From Duncaniella sp. (GTDB lineage: Bacteria > Bacteroidota > Bacteroidia > Bacteroidales > Muribaculaceae), in NCBI RefSeq assembly GCF_029054785.1, contig NZ_JAIDEN010000057.1:1-14065 (forward strand): a DNA stretch of 14,065 nt, in the 5' to 3' direction. Position 1 is the stretch's first letter. Each line of letters starts with the position of its first letter. Position numbers and translations under genes: made by a program. Below are positions 1 through 6,724 of the stretch, one piece after another. The notes below the pieces were generated by a model, which was given only the letters and a program-made list of their open reading frames with translations, had not been told where the DNA came from and ran no database searches.

Positions 1-2
1 TC

Positions 3-18
3 GCATAGCTCGCTATGC
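3..18. repeat. Short perfect hairpin at the window edge
   Basis: Two 7-base arms, GCATAGC and GCTATGC, are perfect reverse complements separated by TC. The structure lies at the cut edge, so it may be the tail of a terminator or of an intergenic repeat belonging to the unseen upstream gene. It is followed by a pyrimidine-rich stretch (CTCCTTTCTC) but not by a clean T-run. Confidence 0.5.
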
Positions 19-114
19 TCCTTTCTCATTTACAACAATTTATCTAAAAGATACACCACTCAGATTTTAACTCTTGTCATGAAAAACCCTCTAAAAATGT
101 TCAGGATTTATTTC

Positions 115-122
115 TATCTTTG
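115..122 (+). promoter_or_regulatory. Bacteroidetes-type -7 box for the yjbQ operon
   Basis: TATCTTTG matches the Bacteroidetes primary sigma factor -7 consensus TAnnTTTG exactly. It lies 26 bases before the ATG of the YjbQ gene, which fits a short 5' leader. I see no good TTTG at the -33 position, so the call rests on the -7 box and its placement in the AT-rich spacer. Confidence 0.6.
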
Positions 123-148
123 CAACAAGAAAAAACAAAGTCCTCCCA

Positions 149-562
149 ATGATACAGCAAATTGAATTTTCACTCCGGGCCTATCCGCGCGGCATCCATC
201 TGGTCACAGGCGAGATCATGCGTCAGCTACCCGCTCTTCCGGAAAAAGGGATTATCAACCTCATGATCAAGCACACTTCGGCGGCTTTGGCTGTCAACGA
301 GAATGCAGATCCCGACGTGCGCCATGATCTTCAGGTGATTTTCGATCGTCTGGTGCCGGAAAACGCGCCGTATTATCTCCACACTGACGAGGGCCCTGAC
401 GATATGCCATCCCATGCCAAATCAATTCTTGTCGGACCGTCGCTGACTCTGCCTGTCACCGGCGGACATCTCAACACCGGCACATGGCAGGGCATTTATC
501 TCTGTGAGTTCCGCAACTATGGCGGACCGCGCAAAATCGTAGCTACGATCATAGGGGAATGA
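149..562 (+). CDS. YjbQ/UPF0047 family protein (putative secondary thiamine-phosphate synthase)
   Basis: This 137-residue protein has the full UPF0047/YjbQ signature. There is a His-Thr-Ser motif at 42-44 followed by NENADPDVRHDL (50-61). Next come a HTDEGPDDMPSHAKS block (78-92) and, near the C-terminus, GTWQGIYLCEFRNYGGPRK (111-129). His42, His78 and His89 are the conserved histidines that probably bind metal in this family. The length is normal for the family and it should be a soluble cytoplasmic protein. Family members are annotated as secondary thiamine-phosphate synthases because E. coli YjbQ can weakly replace ThiE; the physiological role is not settled. The stop codon overlaps the next gene's start as ATGA, so the two are probably co-transcribed and translationally coupled. 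A perfect -7 box lies just upstream. Confidence 0.92.
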   Translation: MIQQIEFSLRAYPRGIHLVTGEIMRQLPALPEKGIINLMIKHTSAALAVNENADPDVRHDLQVIFDRLVPENAPYYLHTDEGPDDMPSHAKSILVGPSLTLPVTGGHLNTGTWQGIYLCEFRNYGGPRKIVATIIGE

Positions 563-1641
563 CCAGCCAGTCTGCCGCCGCTGCCAGTCGGCCACGATTT
601 CTCAAATCAATCGCCTATTTGCAGATAATCGGAATCGTCTTTGTCGTCATCGGTCATTCATTCCATGAGTATCCCGACGGCGAGATGGGCCACAGTATGC
701 TTCTCTACCGCATGATGTACAGTTTCAGGATGCCTCTCTTCATGTTCGTGTCTGGTTTCCTGATGGTTTTCACGACAGAGTCCAACAATCGGCATCCCCG
801 CTGGAAAGAATTCGCATCCACAAAGGTGAAACGTCTGCTTGTTCCTTTTGTGGTCCTGTCACTGGTCACTTTCGTGCCCCGCGCACTGTTTTCCGATATG
901 GCCGACGATCATGTCGAACTCAGTTTCCGCTCGCTTGCCGAAAGTCTGATCCTCAGCAAAAAACAGACCATCCCCTACCTTTGGTTCCTGCAATCGAGTT
1001 TCACTCTTCTGACGGTCATCTATGCCGTTCTTACATTTGTCAGGAATCACCGGCTGAACCGGGGCCTCACCTATCTGCTGCTCATCGTGGCTTTCACAGT
1101 CATGCAGTTCATTCCGCTGAGTTTCGGACACATCTTTTCTCTGGCCGACACTTTCCGGCTGGGTATTTTCTTTGTCCTCGGCGCATCATACGCCCATACC
1201 CACAATTCAATCGACAGGCTCCTTCCCTGGACTTCCGCCTTGTTCGCCGGACTGGTTGCAGCCGCCTGGGCCATATCATTTTTCGTCACAGAGCATACGG
1301 ATTTCATGCCGCTGTGCTCGCTGCTCGGCATAATGATGTGCATTTCCGCAGCCAAACTGCTCGAAAAACACGAGATCGGAATACTCGATCATCTCATAGG
1401 CGCCAATTACATCATTTTCCTCCTGTCGTGGTTCTGCAACGTGGCCTGCCAGCAGGTTCTTCATCATTTCACGGATCTGCCCTGGTGGGTCTACACAACA
1501 CTGTCGATTTTCAGCGGCATCTATGTTCCCTGGTGGTTTTACCGCTATATGCTTCACCACCCCGAAAGCCGCCTGACCTATCTTGCCACACATCTCCTGG
1601 GGCAATCTTTCCGCCGCAAGACAACGCAGATCAAGGCATAA
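559..1641 (+). CDS. Acyltransferase 3 family integral membrane protein
   Basis: This 360-residue, very hydrophobic protein belongs to the acyltransferase-3 (PF01757) family, which transfers acetyl or other acyl groups to sugars, lipids or cell-surface polymers. The N-terminal segment carries the hallmarks: LQIIGIVFVVIGHS with His33 in the first membrane helix, then FRMPLFMFVSGFL (about 56-68) with Arg57, and KRLLVPF after the second helix. About ten transmembrane helices follow, ending in a short basic cytoplasmic tail (SFRRKTTQIKA). The length matches stand-alone members that lack an SGNH domain. The start codon overlaps the YjbQ stop by four bases (ATGA), so it is probably translated by re-initiation. 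The acceptor substrate cannot be told from sequence; no polysaccharide or lipid synthesis genes are nearby to suggest one. Confidence 0.85.
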   Translation: MTSQSAAAASRPRFLKSIAYLQIIGIVFVVIGHSFHEYPDGEMGHSMLLYRMMYSFRMPLFMFVSGFLMVFTTESNNRHPRWKEFASTKVKRLLVPFVVLSLVTFVPRALFSDMADDHVELSFRSLAESLILSKKQTIPYLWFLQSSFTLLTVIYAVLTFVRNHRLNRGLTYLLLIVAFTVMQFIPLSFGHIFSLADTFRLGIFFVLGASYAHTHNSIDRLLPWTSALFAGLVAAAWAISFFVTEHTDFMPLCSLLGIMMCISAAKLLEKHEIGILDHLIGANYIIFLLSWFCNVACQQVLHHFTDLPWWVYTTLSIFSGIYVPWWFYRYMLHHPESRLTYLATHLLGQSFRRKTTQIKA

Positions 1642-1683
1642 GGGACACAACACACAATGACAGAAGAATCGGCTCGACAATAA

Positions 1684-1731
1684 GAGGTTGCTTTTTAACA
1701 ACCTCCAAACATCCCCCCCTCTAAAAGCAAC
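1684..1731. repeat. Pair of mutually exclusive inverted repeats in a convergent spacer
   Basis: GAGGTTG (1684-1690) pairs with CAACCTC (1699-1705) across an 8-base loop. The overlapping segment GTTGCTTTT (1687-1695) is also a perfect complement of AAAAGCAAC (1723-1731). A transcript of either strand can form only one of these. They lie between the convergent acyltransferase and pgk ends, beside the stronger hairpin that follows. Confidence 0.6.
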
Positions 1732-1766
1732 GGACTCCGGCATCCAATTTTTGATGCCGGAGTCCG
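1731..1766. terminator. Strong convergent-spacer hairpin, likely terminator of pgk
   Basis: The arms CGGACTCCGGCATC (1731-1744) and GATGCCGGAGTCCG (1753-1766) form a perfect 14-bp, GC-rich stem with an 8-base loop. On the minus strand, 36 bases past the pgk stop codon, the stem is followed by TTGCTTTTAG, a modest T-run. On the plus strand it follows the acyltransferase gene but the downstream T-run is weak. It is best read as the pgk terminator, possibly acting in both directions. Confidence 0.78.
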
Positions 1767-1802
1767 TGATTAATATCGGAGATCAATCAGAGATTGTTCT
1801 TC

Positions 1803-3056
1803 TTATTCTTCGCCGCGGATAGCTGCGATGCCGGGGAGGATCTTGCCCTCGATAGCTTCGAGAAGAGCGCCGCCACCGGTTGAAACGTAGCTGACCTTGT
1901 CAGCAAGACCGAACTTGTTGACACAGGCAACAGAGTCGCCGCCACCTACGAGAGAGAAGGCACCGTTTTCAGTAGCCTCTACGATAGCATCGGCGATAGC
2001 GCGTGAACCGGCAGTGAAGTTGTCAAACTCGAACACACCGGCAGGACCGTTCCAGAGAATAGTCTTAGCGCCCTTGATAGCATCGGCAAAAGCCTTGCGG
2101 GTTTCGGGACCAGCGTCAAGACCTTCCCATTCAGCAGGAATTTCCTTGCATGAAACAACCATTGTGTTGGCGTCGTTACTGAAATCGTCAGCGGCAACAC
2201 AATCGGTACCGAGCACGAGGTTCACACCTTTCTGCTTTGCCTTTTCGATGATCTGGAGGGCGAGGTCAAGTTTGTCGTTCTCGCAGATTGACTTGCCGAC
2301 ATTTCCGCCGAGAGCCTTGGCGAAAGTGTAGGTCATGCCGCCGCAGAGGATGAGGTTGTCCACCTTATCCATGAGGTTTTCGATGATACCGATCTTGGTC
2401 GATACCTTAGAACCACCCATAATGGCGGTGAAAGGACGCTTGATGTCCTTGAGGATATTGTCGACAGCGGTAACTTCCTTCTCCATGAGGTAGCCGAGCA
2501 TCTTCGAATCCTTGTCGAAGTAGTCAGCGATAACCGCAGTTGAAGCGTGGCGGCGGTGAGCTGTGCCGAACGCGTCGTTGACATAAACGTCAGCGTAAGA
2601 AGCAAGAGTCTTTGCAAACTCCTTCTGACGTTCTTTCATTTCTTTCTTGGCTGCATCGTATGCAGGATCTTCCTTGTCAATGCCTACGGGCTTGCCTTCT
2701 TCTTCCGGATGGAAGCGGAGGTTTTCAAGCAGGAGCACCTGACCGGGCTTCAGAGCGGCTGCCTTTTCAGCTGCCTGAGCGCAATCCTCAGCAAATTCGA
2801 CTTCTGCGCCGAGATATTTGCCTACTGTATCTTTGATCTGGCTGAGTGACATTTTGGGGTTAACCTTTCCTTTGGGTTTGCCCATGTGGCTCATGATGAT
2901 GAGACTGCCGCCGTCAGCAAGGATTTTCTTCAGTGTGGGAAGAGCGCCGCGGATACGGGTATCGTCAGTGATTTTACCGTTTTCGTCCAGGGGAACATTG
3001 AAATCCACGCGGACAATGGCTTTTTTGCCGTTGAAATTGTACTGGTCGATAGTCAT
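1803..3056 (-). CDS. pgk: Phosphoglycerate kinase
   Basis: Pgk catalyses the reversible transfer of phosphate between 1,3-bisphosphoglycerate and ADP, the first ATP-yielding step of glycolysis, in the cytoplasm. The 417-residue protein is full length. The N-terminal lobe has VRVDFNVPLDENG (15-27), DTRI (32-35), SHMGKPKG (56-63) and ENLRFHPEEEG (111-121), which together bind the 3-phosphoglycerate side. The C-terminal nucleotide lobe has MGGSKVSTKI (213-222), WNGPAGVFEF (335-344), GGGDS (371-375) and STGGGALLE (392-400). All key residues appear intact. It is transcribed away from nhaA after a 330-base gap holding two -7-type boxes, so it probably has its own promoter. A strong hairpin follows the stop codon. 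Confidence 0.98.
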   Translation of the reverse strand: MTIDQYNFNGKKAIVRVDFNVPLDENGKITDDTRIRGALPTLKKILADGGSLIIMSHMGKPKGKVNPKMSLSQIKDTVGKYLGAEVEFAEDCAQAAEKAAALKPGQVLLLENLRFHPEEEGKPVGIDKEDPAYDAAKKEMKERQKEFAKTLASYADVYVNDAFGTAHRRHASTAVIADYFDKDSKMLGYLMEKEVTAVDNILKDIKRPFTAIMGGSKVSTKIGIIENLMDKVDNLILCGGMTYTFAKALGGNVGKSICENDKLDLALQIIEKAKQKGVNLVLGTDCVAADDFSNDANTMVVSCKEIPAEWEGLDAGPETRKAFADAIKGAKTILWNGPAGVFEFDNFTAGSRAIADAIVEATENGAFSLVGGGDSVACVNKFGLADKVSYVSTGGGALLEAIEGKILPGIAAIRGEE

Positions 3057-3104
3057 TGAATATGTGTATTTTAAAGGGGTTTTGCATCTATTTCATAAAC
3101 TCTG

Positions 3105-3136
3105 CAAAATTACAGAAATATTTCATTAATAACAAC
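3105..3136 (-). promoter_or_regulatory. Proximal promoter of pgk
   Basis: Read on the minus strand, TAATTTTG (3105-3112) matches the Bacteroidetes -7 consensus TAnnTTTG. Twenty bases upstream lies GTTG (3133-3136), three of four matches to the -33 TTTG. The expected start site is near 3098, giving a leader of about 40 bases to the pgk ATG. The spacing and the AT-rich surroundings make this the best pgk promoter candidate. Confidence 0.6.
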
Positions 3137-3281
3137 AGATTTTCCAAAATACTTATTTTGAAAATTCTTCTTCTATAAGTTCAATCAGTAACCATTGAAA
3201 AATAATATATCCTCGATGTGAGATTCGTTTTGAAGAAGTATCCTACATAAAAAGTCAGGCTATGACTATAACTAACTATAC

Positions 3282-3289
3282 CAAAATTA
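3282..3289 (-). promoter_or_regulatory. Possible distal -7 box upstream of pgk
   Basis: A second TAATTTTG on the minus strand matches TAnnTTTG. No convincing -33 TTTG is visible at the expected spacing. If used, it would give pgk a leader of roughly 215-220 bases. The stretch between the two boxes (3113-3281) is AT-rich, and I see no gene or recognisable RNA in it. Confidence 0.35.
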
Positions 3290-3311
3290 CATTTTTCGGA
3301 GAAAAACGTGC

Positions 3312-3339
3312 TTATTCACCGCAAATTTGCGGTGAATAA
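3312..3339. terminator. Perfect 28-bp palindrome, likely terminator after nhaA
   Basis: The arms TTATTCACCGCAAA and TTTGCGGTGAATAA abut and are perfect reverse complements, so RNA would fold as an 11-bp stem with an AAATTT loop. The element starts about 47 bases past the nhaA stop. T-runs occur a few bases beyond it on both sides (GTTTTT on the minus strand, ATTTTTT on the plus strand), which suits a bidirectional terminator. A perfect DNA palindrome of this length could also be a protein-binding site. Part of the arm recurs in the repeat array at the end of the window. Confidence 0.6.
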
Positions 3340-3386
3340 ACGCATTTTTTACCGCATCGACGCTTGGATGACCATTTATCGGCCAT

Positions 3387-4766
3387 TTACTTGCCGGCTT
3401 CATCTCCTTCGCTATGTTCAGCGGTTTTGTGTGGAAGGAAACGCGACAGGAGCAGATAGCCTATCAGGCCTGAAAGAAGCGAACCGACAACAATGCCGAC
3501 TTTCGAATCGTTGAGAAGCACTATTCCCGGCTCTCCCATATCACCGAACGAGAGGTTGGCGATAAAGAGCGACACGGTGAAACCTATGCCGCCAAGCATC
3601 GAAATGGCCGCTATCATCTTCCAGTCTGCCCCATCGGGCATCGGTGCCAGTTTCATTTTTACCGTGAGCCATGAAAACAGGAATATGCCTGCGAATTTTC
3701 CGATGACAAGTCCGACGATGATCGCAAGGCTTATGCCGCTGACAACCGTCACCGGATCCATATCCATAAGGTAGATTCCGGCATTGGCAAAGGCGAAAAG
3801 CGGAATGATCAGATAGTTTATCACCGGGTGCAGCGAGTCTTCAAGATCCTGAAGCGGAGAGATGACTTTGTCCGACGCACTTTCAATCTGCTTCAGCCAG
3901 TCCATCTGTTCATGGTCAAGAATGGAGCGCCGCGAAAGGGCTTCGTCATCGTCCTCATTGAAATTGCGGATCGACGTGCGGATCATCTTGATATATTTCT
4001 CAGGTGCATAAACGGGAACCGACGGGACGCAGAAGGCCACAAGCACACCGGCGATTGTCGGATGAATTCCGGAATTCAGGAACAGGAACCAGACAATGCC
4101 TCCGATGAGCACATAGAAAATCTTGCTCTGGATCTTCAGAAATCCTCCGCCGATGAGCAGCACGGCAAGACCGATGGCCGCATAACCGAGAAATGCCACG
4201 TCGATGTGGGTGGAATAGAAAGCCGCGATGACGATGATGCCTCCGATATCGTCGACAACCGCAAGAGTGGTCAGGAATATCTTAAGCGAAACCGGCACAC
4301 GCGTCCCCAGGAGCGCAAGCACTCCGAGCGAGAATGCAATGTCAGTCGCCATCGGGATTGCGGCTCCGTCGACATAGTCGCTCCCGGCCGCAAGTGCCAG
4401 ATAAAGGGCTACCGGCAGAATCATGCCTCCGACCGCCCCCATGATCGGCAGCAGAGCCTTGCGGAACGATGACAACTCCCCGACAAGCACCTCGCGCTTG
4501 ATCTCCAGGCCGATCGAGAAGAAGAAAATCGCCATCAGGGCATCGTTGATGAACTGAAGGACGGTCATCGGATGACCTCCATGAGAAAAGACATTGAAAT
4601 CGCCTATCTGCAACCGCATTGACTGATCCCAAAAGTCATTGTAAAGAGTGTTCAGACCGGGAATATTAGCCACAACGAGGGCTACCACAGTCGCGAAGAT
4701 CAAGACGTTGCCTCCTGTGGCGTGATGGCGGAGGGCCTGACGGGCAGCATAAAAAACGTGAGACAT
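3387..4766 (-). CDS. nhaA: Na+/H+ antiporter NhaA
   Basis: NhaA sits in the inner membrane and exchanges one Na+ (or Li+) out for two H+ in, supporting pH and sodium homeostasis. The 459-residue protein has the family core. FFFSIGLEIKREVLVGEL lies at 81-98. PMATDIAFSLGVL (138-150) carries Asp142, equivalent to E. coli Asp133. VVDDIGGI (170-177) holds the ion-binding pair Asp172-Asp173, equivalent to Asp163-Asp164. Lys357 in the GKFAG motif probably matches E. coli Lys300. It is about 70 residues longer than the 388-residue E. coli protein. Most of the excess is a charged insert at about 252-312 between membrane segments, plus a hydrophilic C-terminal tail. The gene follows the DoxX-like gene by 61 bases, nearly all taken up by a hairpin that ends two bases before this ATG. 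Confidence 0.97.
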   Translation of the reverse strand: MSHVFYAARQALRHHATGGNVLIFATVVALVVANIPGLNTLYNDFWDQSMRLQIGDFNVFSHGGHPMTVLQFINDALMAIFFFSIGLEIKREVLVGELSSFRKALLPIMGAVGGMILPVALYLALAAGSDYVDGAAIPMATDIAFSLGVLALLGTRVPVSLKIFLTTLAVVDDIGGIIVIAAFYSTHIDVAFLGYAAIGLAVLLIGGGFLKIQSKIFYVLIGGIVWFLFLNSGIHPTIAGVLVAFCVPSVPVYAPEKYIKMIRTSIRNFNEDDDEALSRRSILDHEQMDWLKQIESASDKVISPLQDLEDSLHPVINYLIIPLFAFANAGIYLMDMDPVTVVSGISLAIIVGLVIGKFAGIFLFSWLTVKMKLAPMPDGADWKMIAAISMLGGIGFTVSLFIANLSFGDMGEPGIVLLNDSKVGIVVGSLLSGLIGYLLLSRFLPHKTAEHSEGDEAGK

Positions 4767-4768
4767 AA

Positions 4769-4814
4769 TGAATCAGGATTGTTAACTTACATCATTGTTA
4801 ACAATCCTGATTCA
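4769..4814 (-). promoter_or_regulatory. 18-bp perfect hairpin abutting the nhaA start codon
   Basis: The arms, 4769-4786 and 4797-4814, are perfect reverse complements (18 bp) around a 10-base loop. On the minus strand the stem begins 13 bases after the stop codon of the DoxX-like gene and ends two bases before the nhaA ATG. No T-run follows, so it is not a standard intrinsic terminator. Placement suggests control of nhaA translation, mRNA processing between the two genes, or an operator site. I see no -7 promoter box in this spacer. Confidence 0.7.
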
Positions 4815-4827
4815 CGAATGGTTGTTT

Positions 4828-6168
4828 TCAGCCGACGGCTGATCCGTCATTGTCACAAGCGGCATTATTGCTTTTCGCAGCCTTTCTGCGGCGGCGCTTC
4901 AGCAGCCATGCCAGGAGTTTTCCGCTACGGTCCAATATCATTATTCCGATCAGGACAGCGGCAAATATAAGCGTCAGTCCCTGAAGAGTGCTTGAAGAAT
5001 CCGGATCAAGCTCACTGTCGATCTCACCGGGCGGCGTCTCGGTCACAATCTTGTAGCTGATCGACGAAAGAGTCCTTTTCCAGACAACCACGCCCTTGCG
5101 GAGATAGACGATGGCTGCATGACCTCTGGCAAGCTCTTTGATCAGTGTCGGTTCGGCGTTATAGATCTCATAGGAGGCCATCGAGACATCCCGCCATCGC
5201 TCTATGCCCTCGTCGTCGGCGCTGACAAGGGCTACCATCGAGCCTCCACGGGCCGTGATGTAGTCATTCAGTTCATTGAGCAGATAGGTGTAGGACAGGT
5301 CCACCCTGCTCATGTCCGGGACTGTCACCACAAACTGTTCGGCATCCGGATCTATTATATCCTCCGCGATGTTCTCGCCGTCGGAAATGACGGCAAAACC
5401 GTCGGTCACGGCTTCAGAGCCTCCGATCAGTCTGCGGTCAACGAATGTCCATGTCGAGTCGGGAAGATTGTCAATCGAGAAACTCTCCTCGCTGCCGTCT
5501 TTCTCATAGATGAACTCATATTCCGCCTCATCACCTTCGTCCCGGACGTCGGCCGACGCAAGCAGATCGGTGCCCGGATCAAACCGGCGGAAATCAATCA
5601 TCGGCTGCACATTGTAGCCATAGAAAGCCACGATCATGATATAGAGCGAGAGCAATCCGCCGACAACCCACTGGACATAGGGGACGTAAAGTCCGTCGGT
5701 CTTCCTGTTGAACCTGAACAGGTACAGGAGGAAGAGGGTCAGGAATATGTTCTTGACGAAAGTGGCGTTGTTGGAGATTATCAGGAAGTCGCCGAAACAT
5801 CCGCAGTCGGCCACAGGGTCAGCGACCGCGATATAGAGCGTCAGCGGCAACATGAAGGCCATCATCAGCAGCAGAATCCAGACGGAGACCCTCTTGTAGC
5901 ATCCCAGCAGCAGAAGAAAACCACACACGAATTCCACACCGCCAAGCAGAAAGGCGGCAATTACCACAAGCGGAGACGGAATGTTCCATCCCCACACCTC
6001 AAGATATTCACCTATCTTGTAGAAGCTGCCCCAGACGTCAACACTCTTGGTGAATCCTGAGAGGACGAAAGTGACACCGACAAGCAGGCGGAACACCCAG
6101 ACAAGAGCCGGATGATAAAACCTGTCAAGCCTCGCCGGCTGTGAGTTTGATGATTGCGAAGACGGCAT
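4828..6168 (-). CDS. DoxX/MauE-like membrane protein with C-terminal extracytoplasmic domain (BT_3928-type family)
   Basis: The 446-residue protein starts with a DoxX/MauE-like four-helix membrane module: helices at about 22-39, 66-90, 95-117 and 137-152, with VLSGFTKSVDVWGS (35-48) after the first. The motif DCGCFGDF (121-128) holds Cys122 and Cys124, a paired-cysteine signature shared with MauE-type redox membrane proteins. A fifth helix (about 166-186) leads into a region of about 200 residues, probably periplasmic. Its end (about 289-366) resembles a thioredoxin-like fold without a CxxC motif; that is my structural guess. A last helix (about 397-412) and a basic tail close the protein. 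It matches the family NCBI names BT_3928 and has no proven function; a thiol-redox role is plausible. The ATG overlaps the upstream DUF1599 gene by 44 bases. No later Met before the first helix offers an alternative start. Confidence 0.83.
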   Translation of the reverse strand: MPSSQSSNSQPARLDRFYHPALVWVFRLLVGVTFVLSGFTKSVDVWGSFYKIGEYLEVWGWNIPSPLVVIAAFLLGGVEFVCGFLLLLGCYKRVSVWILLLMMAFMLPLTLYIAVADPVADCGCFGDFLIISNNATFVKNIFLTLFLLYLFRFNRKTDGLYVPYVQWVVGGLLSLYIMIVAFYGYNVQPMIDFRRFDPGTDLLASADVRDEGDEAEYEFIYEKDGSEESFSIDNLPDSTWTFVDRRLIGGSEAVTDGFAVISDGENIAEDIIDPDAEQFVVTVPDMSRVDLSYTYLLNELNDYITARGGSMVALVSADDEGIERWRDVSMASYEIYNAEPTLIKELARGHAAIVYLRKGVVVWKRTLSSISYKIVTETPPGEIDSELDPDSSSTLQGLTLIFAAVLIGIMILDRSGKLLAWLLKRRRRKAAKSNNAACDNDGSAVG

Positions 6169-6670
6169 AGTTTATTATATCCATATAGTTGGAATCAATT
6201 CCTTCCGAGACACTGGTTTTTCCTCCGTTGCCCTCGATTTCCTTGACGCGCTGGAGTTTTGTCAGAATGAAATCCGTGTATGAATTGACTCTCATTCCGC
6301 GCCAGGCGTCACCGTAGTCATGGGTCTTGGCGGCGAGAAGCTCGCGGATGATCCTGACCTTATCATCATAAAGCCCGACAGCCTGCTGAGGCGTGATGTC
6401 AGCCTCGTCGGCAAATCCGAGTTCAAGCTGGATGAGGCCCATGATTCCGTAGTTGACAATCGCATAAAACTCGCCGAGAATACCCTCGTTGACCAGCGCC
6501 TCCCCCTCTTCGAGAGTGCGGATGCGTTTGGCTTTGATGTAGATCTGATCTGTGATGGAGCGTGGACGCATTATGCGCCACGACGCACCGTAGTCGGCCA
6601 GTTTATCGGTGTAGATCCGACGGCAGTCACGGACCACATCGTCAAACTGCTCCAATGTTGATATTGCCAT
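6125..6670 (-). CDS. DUF1599 protein with two tandem domains
   Basis: This 181-residue, probably cytoplasmic protein contains two copies of the DUF1599 domain (PF07659, which I recall is also called nucleotide modification associated domain 1). Repeat one spans about 7-85 with DYGASWRIMR at 27-36. Repeat two spans about 98-177 with DYGDAWRGMR at 118-127. Each repeat has an N-terminal helix, the DYG-x-x-W motif, a basic helix (KAKRIRTLEEG or KLQRVKEIEGN), then an Asn-Tyr segment in a hydrophobic helix (IVNYGIMGLIQL or IINYAVFAIIKL). The biochemical role is not established; a nucleotide-related function is only suggested by the domain name. I chose the ATG at 6670 because the 29 residues encoded upstream are unlike the family and lie in an AT-rich leader next to the terminator. 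It overlaps the DoxX-like gene by 44 bases. Confidence 0.85.
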   Translation of the reverse strand: MAISTLEQFDDVVRDCRRIYTDKLADYGASWRIMRPRSITDQIYIKAKRIRTLEEGEALVNEGILGEFYAIVNYGIMGLIQLELGFADEADITPQQAVGLYDDKVRIIRELLAAKTHDYGDAWRGMRVNSYTDFILTKLQRVKEIEGNGGKTSVSEGIDSNYMDIINYAVFAIIKLTAGEA

Positions 6671-6724
6671 GTAATATATTATGTGATGATCTTTTAAAAC
6701 AGTGTTTACACACACTCTCATAAC

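Noticed and set aside
981..1724. A 247-codon plus-strand frame inside the acyltransferase gene
   Set aside because: It is a shadow in another frame, rich in His/Arg/Ser/Pro, with no family resemblance; the acyltransferase frame is clearly the real one.
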